64,000 nucleotides of DNA from Nonomuraea gerenzanensis (GTDB taxonomy: Bacteria; Actinomycetota; Actinomycetes; Streptosporangiales; Streptosporangiaceae). The translations under genes and the position numbers were made by a program. Of this stretch, positions 17,577-25,462 are shown piece by piece; the stretch's first letter is position 1; every line of letters starts with the position of its first letter. The stretch spans positions 10,168,001 through 10,232,000 of the forward strand of contig NZ_CP084058.1 of assembly GCF_020215645.1 (NCBI RefSeq). Direction: 5' to 3'. The notes under the pieces were generated by a model, which ran no database searches, was not told the DNA's origin, and saw only the letters and a program-made list of their open reading frames with translations.

Positions 17577-19439
17577 ATGGCCGATGAGCCGCTCGAGCTC
17601 GGCGAGATGTCCTTCTCCGAGTGGTACGCCCACACCGACAAGATGGCGGAGGTCGGCTTCCTCGCCATCGCCACGAAACTGCCGTCCCTGATCCGCCAGG
17701 CGATGCGGATGGCCTGGCGGGCCAGCCCCCGCGACACCCTGGCCACCGTCGTGCTGAACCTGCTCGGCGGCCTCTTCACCGCGTTCGGCCTGCTGGCCAC
17801 CACCGGCGTCCTGACCGCCCTGTTCAGCGAGGGCCCCACGCCCGACCGCGTCACGGCCGCCCTGCCCAGCCTCGCCCTGGTCGCCGGGGCCGCCGTGCTG
17901 CGCACGAGCATGCAGGCCGGCGCGGGCTGGGCGCAGGCCCGCCTCGACCCGCAGGTCACCCGGCTGACGGAGGAGCGCCTGTACGGCCTGACCAGCCAGG
18001 TGAGCCTGGCGGCCTTCGACGACCCGGAGTTCCACGACGCCCTGCAACGGGCCAGGCTGCGCGGCGTGGCCATGGCCGACTCGGTGGTCACCTGCACCAT
18101 CGACGTGGTGACGGGATGCGTCGGCATCGTCGCCGTGGCTGGCGTGCTGGGCGTGCTGCACCCGGTCCTGCTCCCGCTCCTCCTGCTGGCCGTGCTGCCC
18201 GACGCCTGGGCCGCCGTCCGCAGCGCCCGCATGCAGTACGCGACCATGTACTCGCTCATCCCGGCCAACCGCCGCAAGTGGATCATCGCCCAGCTGCTGG
18301 CGGAGCGGGAGCCGGCGGCCGAGGTGCGCGCGTTCACGATGCGCGGCTTCCTGCTGCGCATGTACGACGCGGTCGCCAAGGCCGAGCAGGACGTCATGCT
18401 GCGCCTGGCCCGCCGCCAGACCGTGGCCCGGCTGGCGGGCGAGGCCCTCGGCGGTCTCGGCGCCGCCCTGGTCTACGTGGCGCTCGGCGTGCTGCTGGCG
18501 ATCGGCGCCATCCCGCTGGCCGTGGCCGGCACCGCCGTCCTGGCCATCCGCTCGGCCCAGGGCTCGCTCGGCCAGCTCATGTTCTCCACCAACCGCCTCT
18601 ACGAGGAGGGCCTCTACTTCACCGACTTCCTCGACTTCTGCGCCGACGCCGAACGCCGGATCCCCGCCGACCGCCCCACCCCCATCCCGGACAGCTTCGA
18701 GCGCATCACCGCCACCGACGTCGCCTTCACCTACCCCGGCGCCGCCACCCCGGCTCTGCGCGGGGTGTCGATCGAGATCAAGCGGGGCGAGGTGATCGCG
18801 TTCGTCGGTGAGAACGGCTCAGGCAAGACCACTCTGGCCAAGATCCTGGCCGGCCTGTACGAGCCCGACACCGGCACCGTCCGCTGGGACGACACCGACC
18901 TGCGCCAGGTCAGCCCCGAAGCGCTGCGCTCCCGCACCGCCGTCATCGCCCAGGACCACACCCGCTGGCCGCTGACCGCCCGCTACAACATCACCATGGG
19001 CACCGACAAGGGCGAGCCCGCCCTGCACGCCGCCGCCACCGTGGCCGGCGCCGACGAGGTCATCGCCGATCTGCCGCACGGCTACCGCACCCTGCTCGAC
19101 CGCCGCTTCAAGGACGGTCACGAGCTGTCCGGCGGCCAGTGGCAGCGCATCGCCGTCGCCCGCGGCTTCCACCGCGACGCCGACCTGCTGATCTGCGACG
19201 AGCCCACCGCCGCCCTCGACGCCCGCGCCGAACACGCCCTGTTCGAACGCATCCGCCACCACGCCGACGGCCGCACCGTCCTGCTCATCACCCACCGCCT
19301 GGCCAGCGTCCGCTACGCCGACCGCATCTACGTGCTCGACCACGGCCTGGTCACCGAGGAAGGCGACCACGACACCCTGATGGCCCTCGACGGCCTCTAC
19401 GCCGACCTCTACACCTTGCAGGCCACCGCCTACCGGTGA
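17577..19439 (+). CDS. ABC transporter, fused membrane and ATPase domains (exporter)
   Basis: 620 residues. Residues about 1-330 form a type-1 exporter transmembrane domain with around six helices. Residues about 355-610 form the ATPase: VAFTYPGAATPALRGVSIEI, Walker A GENGSGKTT, signature LSGGQWQRIAVARG, Walker B LLICDEPTAALD and the H-loop in LLITHRLAS. It probably acts as a dimer exporting a lipid, peptide or small metabolite. The signature glutamine-tryptophan form (GGQWQ) is common in actinomycete exporters near biosynthetic loci. It diverges from STAND-LuxR regulator A, its likely controller, and converges with the PBP gene only seven bases away. Confidence 0.9.
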   Translation: MADEPLELGEMSFSEWYAHTDKMAEVGFLAIATKLPSLIRQAMRMAWRASPRDTLATVVLNLLGGLFTAFGLLATTGVLTALFSEGPTPDRVTAALPSLALVAGAAVLRTSMQAGAGWAQARLDPQVTRLTEERLYGLTSQVSLAAFDDPEFHDALQRARLRGVAMADSVVTCTIDVVTGCVGIVAVAGVLGVLHPVLLPLLLLAVLPDAWAAVRSARMQYATMYSLIPANRRKWIIAQLLAEREPAAEVRAFTMRGFLLRMYDAVAKAEQDVMLRLARRQTVARLAGEALGGLGAALVYVALGVLLAIGAIPLAVAGTAVLAIRSAQGSLGQLMFSTNRLYEEGLYFTDFLDFCADAERRIPADRPTPIPDSFERITATDVAFTYPGAATPALRGVSIEIKRGEVIAFVGENGSGKTTLAKILAGLYEPDTGTVRWDDTDLRQVSPEALRSRTAVIAQDHTRWPLTARYNITMGTDKGEPALHAAATVAGADEVIADLPHGYRTLLDRRFKDGHELSGGQWQRIAVARGFHRDADLLICDEPTAALDARAEHALFERIRHHADGRTVLLITHRLASVRYADRIYVLDHGLVTEEGDHDTLMALDGLYADLYTLQATAYR

Positions 19440-19446
19440 GCCCGGC

Positions 19447-20883
19447 TCAGCGCAGCGCCGCCTCGATGACGGCCCTGGCGATGGTGGCCACGGCGTCCAC
19501 CCGCCTGCCCGGCCGCTCCAGCACCACCCCCACCGCCACCTCGGGCGCCTCGGCGGGCGCGAACGCCGTGATCACGGCATGCTCGCCGGGCACGGCCTCC
19601 GAGGCGGCGGTCTTGGCCGCCATCCGCATCCCGGGGACCCCGGCCCCCGTCCCCGACGCGGGTGCGACGGCGGTCATCATGGCCGCCAGGTACCGCGCCG
19701 ACATCGGCGGCACGGCCGTGCGGTACGGCACGGGCGAGGCCCGGTGCATCACGGCCCCGTCCGCCAGCCGCACCTCCTCCACCAGGTAGGGCCGCATCAG
19801 CACCCCGTTGTTGGCCACGGCCGCCGACAACATGGCCACCATCAGCGGCGTCACCCGGTTGTCGTGGTGCCCGATGGCCGCCAGCGCCATCTGGGTCCTG
19901 TCCGTGACGGCCGGATACCGGCTGGGCGTGGCGAGCAGCGGGATCCGCAACTGCCCGCCGTTGAACCCGAACGCCTCCGCCTGGTCCCGCAGCAGGTCCT
20001 GCCCGAGCTGCAGCCCGATGGCGGCGAAGGCGGCGTCGCAGGACGCCTGGAACGCGTAGGCGAGCGTGGGCCGCCCGGCCCCGCACCGCCCGGCGTCCAG
20101 GTAGGCCGGCGCTCCTGGCAGCCGCAGCCGCGCGGGCGCGTCGATCGGCGCCATCGGCGAGTACTCGCCGGAGGCCAGCGCCGCCGCCGCGGTGACCAGC
20201 TTGAACGTGGAGCCGGGCGGATAGAGCTGGTTCAGCGCCCGGTTGAGCAGCGGCTGGGCGGGCGACTGCCTGAGCCGCCGAGCCGTCTCCGCCAGCAGCC
20301 CCTTGTCGAAGGTGGTCAGCACGTTCGGGTCGTACGTCGGGTACGTGGCCAGCCCCAGCACGGCCCCGGTCGCCGGGTCGAGGGCCACCACCGCCCCGGG
20401 GATGCCGGCGGTCCGCAGCCCCTGGTAGGCCGCCCGCTGCACCCGGTCGCGGATCGTCAGCCGCACGTCGGCGCCCTCGACGGCCCCGTCCCCGACCAGC
20501 GACCTGACCCTGACCTTCGCGTCGTCGCCCGACAGCACAGTGTCCTGCGCCTGCTCGATGCCGGTGGTGCGGTGCAGCGACACGTGGCCGGTGAGCGCCG
20601 CGTACTCCTCGCCGCGCGGGTAGGCGCGCCGGTACCGGTACGGGCCGCCCGTGGTCCGCAGGCTGGTGGCGACGGGCGTGCCGTCGTAGGTGCGGATGTC
20701 GCCGCGCGGGCGGCCGTACCTTTCGATCAGGGCCCGCTCGTTCCTGCGGTCGGCGTTCAGCGCGGGCGAGCCGAAGGCCTGGATGAGCGTGATGTGCGCG
20801 AGCAGCGCGAACAACATCACGGCGCACAGCTTCGCGACCCGGCTCAGCGGGACGTCGAGCCACCTCCCCCTCGATCCAGCCAT
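19447..20883 (-). CDS. Penicillin-binding protein (transpeptidase) with altered motifs
   Basis: 478 residues, PbpA/class B-like. A single N-terminal membrane anchor (AVMLFALLAHITLIQAF, about 21-37) is followed by a short dimerisation region and the transpeptidase domain. The serine motif is intact: YPPGSTFK, with S225 and K228. The SxN motif is SCD (281-283) instead of SCN/SSN. The KTG motif is KTA (424-426), where relatives read KTGTA. The fold is otherwise complete, so it may be a slow, penicillin-insensitive or non-enzymatic peptidoglycan synthase component. The ATG at 20883 has no clear ribosome site but is the only start giving the anchor. Confidence 0.87.
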   Translation of the reverse strand: MAGSRGRWLDVPLSRVAKLCAVMLFALLAHITLIQAFGSPALNADRRNERALIERYGRPRGDIRTYDGTPVATSLRTTGGPYRYRRAYPRGEEYAALTGHVSLHRTTGIEQAQDTVLSGDDAKVRVRSLVGDGAVEGADVRLTIRDRVQRAAYQGLRTAGIPGAVVALDPATGAVLGLATYPTYDPNVLTTFDKGLLAETARRLRQSPAQPLLNRALNQLYPPGSTFKLVTAAAALASGEYSPMAPIDAPARLRLPGAPAYLDAGRCGAGRPTLAYAFQASCDAAFAAIGLQLGQDLLRDQAEAFGFNGGQLRIPLLATPSRYPAVTDRTQMALAAIGHHDNRVTPLMVAMLSAAVANNGVLMRPYLVEEVRLADGAVMHRASPVPYRTAVPPMSARYLAAMMTAVAPASGTGAGVPGMRMAAKTAASEAVPGEHAVITAFAPAEAPEVAVGVVLERPGRRVDAVATIARAVIEAALR

Positions 20884-20919
20884 GGATCGAGGTGTAGCAA
20901 CCGGGCCGCAAAGGCCGGG

Positions 20920-21279
20920 CTAGAGGAGGCTGCGGTAGTAGGAAATCTTGTGGTGGATGTAGCTCTGGCGCTCGGCCAGGTTCGCGATCTGGGCCTGGAC
21001 CTGCCGGTCGTGCTCCTCCAGGAGCTTGATGCGGTCGGGGACGGTGTGGTCGCCGGCGCGGACCAGCTCGGCGAAGCGCAGCATCGTGGCGATGGGCATG
21101 CCCGTGTCACGCAGGCAGCGCACCATGCCGAGCCAGCCGATGTCCTCCTGGCTGAACCTGCGCTGCCCGGCCGCGTTGCGGTCGACCCGCTCCAGCAGGC
21201 CGATCTTCTCGTAGTAGCGGAGGGTGTCGATGCTGAAGCCGGTCTCCTCGACGACCTCCGCCGGTGTGTACACGCTCAC
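20920..21279 (-). CDS. MerR-family transcriptional regulator
   Basis: 119 residues. The N-terminal winged helix starts VYTPAEVVEETGFSIDTLRY and includes YYEKIGLLERVDRNAAGQRR. It is followed by a coiled-coil dimerisation helix (LLEEHDRQVQAQIANLAERQ). No metal-binding cysteine pair is seen, so it is of the organic-ligand or redox type that acts on oxidoreductase genes. The GTG at 21279 is chosen; a second GTG at 21273 is possible. It diverges from an aldo-keto reductase with two matching 20-bp operators between, one in each promoter. Confidence 0.9.
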   Translation of the reverse strand: MSVYTPAEVVEETGFSIDTLRYYEKIGLLERVDRNAAGQRRFSQEDIGWLGMVRCLRDTGMPIATMLRFAELVRAGDHTVPDRIKLLEEHDRQVQAQIANLAERQSYIHHKISYYRSLL

Positions 21280-21294
21280 AAGACCAAGAATCTC

Positions 21295-21317
21295 ACCTGG
21301 AGTGCACTCCAGGTCAA
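21295..21317 (-). promoter_or_regulatory. MerR operator/promoter for the regulator gene
   Basis: 21295-21314 is a perfect 20-bp palindrome, ACCTGGAGTGCACTCCAGGT. Read on the minus strand, TTGACC (from 21317) is followed after 19 bases by GATTCT. The operator thus lies inside an over-long 19-bp spacer, the hallmark of MerR-controlled promoters, where the protein untwists the DNA to activate. Confidence 0.75.
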
Positions 21318-21322
21318 CCGGT

Positions 21323-21353
21323 TTGACATGGAGTGCGCTCCAGGTCCCAGCAT
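21323..21353 (+). promoter_or_regulatory. MerR operator/promoter for the aldo-keto reductase gene
   Basis: 21326-21345 reads ACATGGAGTGCGCTCCAGGT, differing from the perfect palindrome at 21295 in two positions. It begins within a -35 TTGACA (21323-21328). A weak -10 (CAGCAT) follows after 19 bases, giving the same long-spacer geometry as the divergent promoter. Confidence 0.65.
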
Positions 21354-21360
21354 CTGCGCC

Positions 21361-22284
21361 ATGAACATCGCACTGGGCACGATCCCGTTCGGCACCGCCG
21401 TGGACCTGGGCACCACCTTCGCCATCCTGGACCGGTTCGTGGAGGCCGGCGGCACCCGGCTCGACACGGCCAACAACTACCCGTTCTGGGTGGAGGGCCG
21501 GTCGGGTGACGAGAGCGAGCTGGCCATCGGCGCGTGGCTGGCCGCCCGCGGCAACCGGGACGAGGTCGTCATCGGCACGAAGGTGGGCGCCCGCCCTGCG
21601 GTCCCCGGCGACCTGACCCTGGACTCGGCCGAGGGCCTGTCGGCCGCCGCCGTCGCCAGGGGTGCGGAGGGCAGCCTGAAGAGGTTGGGGACGGACTACA
21701 TCGATGTGTATTGGTCGCACATCGAGGACCGTTCCGTCCCGCTGGAGGAGACCCTGCGGGCCTTCGACGAGCTGGCCCGGGCCGGCAAGGTGCGGGCCAT
21801 CGGTGCCAGCAACCTGCCCGCCTGGGGGCTGGAGCGGGCCAGGAACGTCTCGGCGGCGCGCGGCCTGATCCCCTACACCCACGTCCAGCAGCGCCACACC
21901 TACCTGCGGCCGCGCCCGCACGCCAAGCTGCCCGAGTCGGGGCACCGGCTGGTGTCGGACGACCTGCTCGGCTACCTGGCCGCCGAGCCCGGCCTGACGC
22001 TGTGGGCGTACAACACGCTGATGTTCGGCGCCTACACCCGGCCCGACCGCCCCCTCCCCGAGATCTACGACCACCCGGGCACCACCAGCCGCCTGGCGGT
22101 GCTGAGCGAGGTCGCCGCGGAGCTGGGCGCGACCCGCAACCAGGTCGTGCTGGCCTGGCTGATGGCCGACGGGATCGTGCCGATCGTCGGGGTCTCCACG
22201 CTGGAGCAGCTGGAGGAGGCGATCGGGGCGGCGGACCTCAAGCTGGACGCCGAGCTGCGCGACCGCCTGGACGCCGCCGCCTGA
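21361..22284 (+). CDS. Aldo/keto reductase
   Basis: 307-residue NADPH-dependent oxidoreductase with the TIM-barrel of the AKR family. Catalytic tetrad elements are visible: the Asp and Tyr region in GTRLDTANNYPFWVEGRSGD, Lys in VVIGTKVG, and His in YIDVYWSHIED. The C-terminal ITS-like cofactor segment is VPIVGVSTLEQLEEAI. It reduces aldehydes or ketones of unknown identity. The ATG at 21361 lies directly downstream of the MerR-type operator. The last codons and stop (22270-22291) form the first unit of a 22-bp tandem triplication. Confidence 0.9.
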   Translation: MNIALGTIPFGTAVDLGTTFAILDRFVEAGGTRLDTANNYPFWVEGRSGDESELAIGAWLAARGNRDEVVIGTKVGARPAVPGDLTLDSAEGLSAAAVARGAEGSLKRLGTDYIDVYWSHIEDRSVPLEETLRAFDELARAGKVRAIGASNLPAWGLERARNVSAARGLIPYTHVQQRHTYLRPRPHAKLPESGHRLVSDDLLGYLAAEPGLTLWAYNTLMFGAYTRPDRPLPEIYDHPGTTSRLAVLSEVAAELGATRNQVVLAWLMADGIVPIVGVSTLEQLEEAIGAADLKLDAELRDRLDAAA

Positions 22285-22335
22285 CCGGCTCGACGCCGCC
22301 GCCTGACCGGCTCGACGCCGCCGCCTGACCGGCTC
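22270..22335. repeat. Three perfect 22-bp tandem repeats spanning a stop codon
   Basis: Units at 22270-22291, 22292-22313 and 22314-22335 are identical (each starts GACGCCGCCGCCTGACCGG). The first contains the last codons and the TGA of the aldo-keto reductase gene, so the gene end is copied twice downstream. The third unit abuts the stop of the convergent TetR gene at 22334. Confidence 0.95.
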
Positions 22336-22960
22336 AGGCCAGGTGGTCCGCCAGGTAGCGGCGGACCAGTTGCTTGCACTCGGCGATCAGCTCGCGGTCA
22401 CCGGCAGGGTCGGCGCGGAAGGCCAGCTTGAGCACGGCGTCGGTGGCCTCGACCGCCACCAGCAGCGCCCGGTCGAGCCCGGGGCCGACGGGGGCGTCGA
22501 GCAGCTCCATCGACAGGGCGCGCAGCCGCTCGGCCACGACGACGTTGTTCTCCTGCGTCTCGTCGAGCGACCGCTTGCCGGCCTCGCCGGGGGCGCCGAG
22601 CACCTCGCCGAAGTCCACGACGGCGAAGCCGGGGGTCGTGCGCTTCATGTCCACGAACTCGTCGATGGCCAGATCGACCAGGTCGGTCCAGTGGCCGAGG
22701 TCGGCCATGGGGATGCGCTCGATGATGCGCTGCAGGAACGCCTCGAGGTTGCGCCTGGCCAGCGCCCGCACCAGCCCCTGCTTGTCGTGGAAGAACTGGT
22801 AGAAGGTGCCGATGGGGACCTCGGCCCGGCGCGCGACCTCTTTCGTGGTCAGCGCCTCGTAGCCGACCTCGTCGAGCAGGAGCGCGCACTCGTCGAGCAT
22901 CCGCTCCACGCGCTCGACGCTCCGGCGTTGTGCGGGTCGGCGGCGCAGGGTACTGGTCAT
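22334..22960 (-). CDS. TetR-family transcriptional regulator
   Basis: 208 residues. The N-terminal HTH is VGYEALTTKEVARRAEVPIG followed by TFYQFFHDKQGLVRALA, then an all-helical ligand domain. The ATG at 22960 is supported by GGGAG five bases upstream; upstream in-frame starts lack this. It diverges from the beta-glucosidase gene at 23046. An imperfect inverted repeat (TGAG...CTCA, 22990-23011) lies between them and may be its operator. It probably represses the glucosidase gene or itself. Confidence 0.9.
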   Translation of the reverse strand: MTSTLRRRPAQRRSVERVERMLDECALLLDEVGYEALTTKEVARRAEVPIGTFYQFFHDKQGLVRALARRNLEAFLQRIIERIPMADLGHWTDLVDLAIDEFVDMKRTTPGFAVVDFGEVLGAPGEAGKRSLDETQENNVVVAERLRALSMELLDAPVGPGLDRALLVAVEATDAVLKLAFRADPAGDRELIAECKQLVRRYLADHLA

Positions 22961-23045
22961 GCTCCCATCCTTGCGCATTCCCGCCGTCATGAGTCAGAGT
23001 CTTTGACCTCAGATAACATGAGCCACCCTCGCGTAGGAGGCGGGA

Positions 23046-24359
23046 ATGTTCTTGTGGGGCACGGCGACGGCGGCCTATCAGATCGAGGGCGCCGCCGGTG
23101 AGGACGGCAGGGGCGCCTCCGTCTGGGACACCTTCTCCCACGAGCCAGGCCGCACCAAGGGCGGGCAGACCGGGGACGTGGCGTGCGACCACTACCACCG
23201 CTGGCCCGAGGACGTCGCGCTGATGGCGGGGCTCGGCGTGAACGCCTACCGCTTCTCGATCGCCTGGCCGCGCGTGCTGCCCCAGGGCGGCGGCCAGGTG
23301 AACGCGGCCGGCCTGGACTTCTACGACCGGCTGGTGGACGCCCTGCTGGCGGCCGGGATCCAGCCGGTGCCGACGCTGTTCCACTGGGACCTGCCGCAGG
23401 CGCTGGAGGAGCGCGGCGGCTGGCTGAACCGCGACGTCGCCGGGCTCTTCGCGGACTACGCCGCCGTGGCCGCCGAGCGGCTGGCCGACCGCGTGCCGCT
23501 GTGGATCACGCTGAACGAGCCGTTCGTGCACATGGCCTTCGGCTACGCGATGGGCGTGCACGCCCCCGGCCGGGCGCTCATGACCGGCGCCCTGCCCGCC
23601 GCCCACCACCAGCTCCTCGGCCACGGGCTGGCCGTGCGGGCCCTGCGGGCGGCCGGCGCCCGCCAGGTGGCGCTCACCAACAACTGCACGCCCGTCTGGC
23701 CGGCCTCCGGGGAGGAGGCGGACGTGCGGGCGGCGCAGGCGTACGACGTCCTGCACAACCGCCTGTTCAACGACCCCGTCCTGCTGGGCCGCTATCCGGA
23801 CCTGTCGGCCTACACCTCGGCGCCCGGCTTCGTCCGCGACGGCGACCTGGAGACCATCGCCGCCCCGCTGGACGCCCTCGGCGTCAACTACTACAACCCC
23901 ACCCGCATCGCCGCGCCGACCGGCGAGGGGCTCCCGTTCGACGACGCGGGCATCACCGGCTACCCGACCACGGCGTTCGGCTGGCCGGTCGTGCCCGACG
24001 GCCTGCGGGAGCTGCTCACGGGCCTGAAGGCCCGGTACGGCGCCGCCCTCCCGCCGATCCTGATCACCGAGAACGGCTGCTCACAGCAGGACACCCCGGC
24101 CGCCGACGGCACGATCGACGACGCCGCCCGCATCGACTTCCTCGACCGGCACATCCACGCCATGCGCCGGGCCATGGCCGACGGGGTGGACGTGCGCGGC
24201 TACTTCGTCTGGTCGCTGCTGGACAACTTCGAGTGGGCCGAGGGCTACGACCAGCGCTTCGGCCTGGTGCACGTGGACTTCGCCACCCAGCGCCGCACGC
24301 CCAAGCGCTCCTACCACTGGTTCGCGCGGTTCCTGAGCGCTCAGAACACCGACACGTGA
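23046..24359 (+). CDS. Glycoside hydrolase family 1 beta-glucosidase
   Basis: 437 residues, normal for GH1. The N-terminus FLWGTATAAYQIEGA is the family start signature, slightly short at its extreme end. The acid/base glutamate is in LWITLNEPFVH and the nucleophile in ILITENGCSQQD. There is no signal peptide, so it is cytoplasmic and hydrolyses imported beta-glucosides such as cellobiose. AGGAGG at 23035-23040 gives a strong start. It overlaps the convergent coiled-coil gene by 19 bases. Confidence 0.93.
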   Translation: MFLWGTATAAYQIEGAAGEDGRGASVWDTFSHEPGRTKGGQTGDVACDHYHRWPEDVALMAGLGVNAYRFSIAWPRVLPQGGGQVNAAGLDFYDRLVDALLAAGIQPVPTLFHWDLPQALEERGGWLNRDVAGLFADYAAVAAERLADRVPLWITLNEPFVHMAFGYAMGVHAPGRALMTGALPAAHHQLLGHGLAVRALRAAGARQVALTNNCTPVWPASGEEADVRAAQAYDVLHNRLFNDPVLLGRYPDLSAYTSAPGFVRDGDLETIAAPLDALGVNYYNPTRIAAPTGEGLPFDDAGITGYPTTAFGWPVVPDGLRELLTGLKARYGAALPPILITENGCSQQDTPAADGTIDDAARIDFLDRHIHAMRRAMADGVDVRGYFVWSLLDNFEWAEGYDQRFGLVHVDFATQRRTPKRSYHWFARFLSAQNTDT

Positions 24360-25237
24360 ACGTGGTCGTAGTGGTTGGCGGTCACCCCGCCGCGGTCGGA
24401 CATCGGGTCCCAGCCGCCGCCTGAGCGGATGTCGTAGTAGCGCTGCTTCCAGATGATGTACATGACGCCCAGCCGGGGACCGTTCTTGATCAGCCAGGCC
24501 GACAGCGCGTCGCCGTTGGCCGCGTCGTTGCCCGCGGCCATCCTGCCGCCGCTCGACATCATGAAGTCGCAGGCCCGGCCCTTGCCGTGCTCGCCGGGGT
24601 CGCCGGGGCGCAGGCAGCCGACGCCGTACTTCATGGGGAAGTTGGCCATGATCTCCGCGCGGACGTTGATCATGCGCGGCGTCAGGCCCTCGGCGCCCCC
24701 GGGCTGCTGGAAGCCGTACTTCTGGAGCAGCTTCTGGATGTCGTCCTTCTTGTTCTCGAGGGCCTTGATCTCCTTGCGCAGCTTCTCGATCTTCTCGTTC
24801 GCGTTGAGCTTGGCGTCGTCGGACTTCTCGATGAGCTTTCGGATGCTCTCGACGCGCTCGGCCCGCTCGTTGGCCATGTAGGTCAGGTTGGCGGCGCCGC
24901 CCAGCATGGCGTACGGATCGGAGCTGGGGGTCAGCAGGCGCACACCGTCGAGCGGCCCCAGCATGTAGGAGGTCTGGGCGATCCGGCTCACCTCGGCCTG
25001 CGCGGCGGCGAGCTGGGCCTCCAGGTTGCCCGAGGTGTCGGTGGCCCTCTTGGCCTGGATCCTGATCTCCTCCAGGCTCTGGATCTGGCCGCGGTAGAGC
25101 TCGTTCAGCCGGGCGGCCTGCTTGGTGAGCCTGCGCAGCTCGGCGGGGCTGGGGTCGGCCAGGGCCGGCGCCGGGGCGGGCAGTCCGAGCAGGCCGGAGA
25201 GTACGGCGACGAGAACGGCGAGCCGCCACATTCTCAC
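24341..25237 (-). CDS. Secreted coiled-coil protein with C-terminal ARB_07466-like domain
   Basis: 298 residues. A signal peptide (MWRLAVLVAVLSGLLGLPAP) is followed by a long coiled coil (about 30-185, for example NEKIEKLRKEIKALENKKDD). The compact C-terminal domain contains KYGVGCLRPGD, GKGRACDFMM and HYDHVHVSVF. The family appears as NlpC/ARB_07466-type proteins in actinomycetes and probably acts at the cell wall; no catalytic role is proven. The GTG at 25237 follows GGGAGGGG; ATG at 25231 is the alternative. A good -10/-35 pair lies upstream. Confidence 0.85.
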   Translation of the reverse strand: MRMWRLAVLVAVLSGLLGLPAPAPALADPSPAELRRLTKQAARLNELYRGQIQSLEEIRIQAKRATDTSGNLEAQLAAAQAEVSRIAQTSYMLGPLDGVRLLTPSSDPYAMLGGAANLTYMANERAERVESIRKLIEKSDDAKLNANEKIEKLRKEIKALENKKDDIQKLLQKYGFQQPGGAEGLTPRMINVRAEIMANFPMKYGVGCLRPGDPGEHGKGRACDFMMSSGGRMAAGNDAANGDALSAWLIKNGPRLGVMYIIWKQRYYDIRSGGGWDPMSDRGGVTANHYDHVHVSVF

Positions 25238-25268
25238 ACCCGTCCCCTCCCCTCATAGACGGACCGAA

Positions 25269-25298
25269 ACTATAGAAGATGATCTTGATCTCTGTCAT
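25269..25298 (-). promoter_or_regulatory. Vegetative promoter of the secreted coiled-coil gene
   Basis: Read on the minus strand: -35 ATGACA (25293-25298), an 18-base spacer, and -10 TATAGT (25269-25274). Each hexamer matches five of six consensus positions, unusually good for this GC content. The start codon at 25237 lies about 25 bases after the expected transcript start. Confidence 0.65.
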
Positions 25299-25462
25299 CC
25301 GAACGACCGAACTGCCGCACCTTTGGCGAAATTTGTAGGGTTTTGTCCGAGTCGCTGACCGGCGTGGCGCGCCCCTCTTGCATGCACGGACAGAACATGA
25401 TTCGGTCGCCTTGGGACATGCCGAAGACAAGCAAGCATTCGGTCAAGCAGGAGGCTCACGAC

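Noticed and set aside
22270..22335. Repeat array as a CRISPR
   Set aside because: Units are directly adjacent without spacers, the stop codon is part of the unit, and no cas gene is present.
22990..23011. TetR operator between the TetR and beta-glucosidase genes
   Set aside because: The TGAG/CTCA arms match only with a gap, too weak to list as a separate site.
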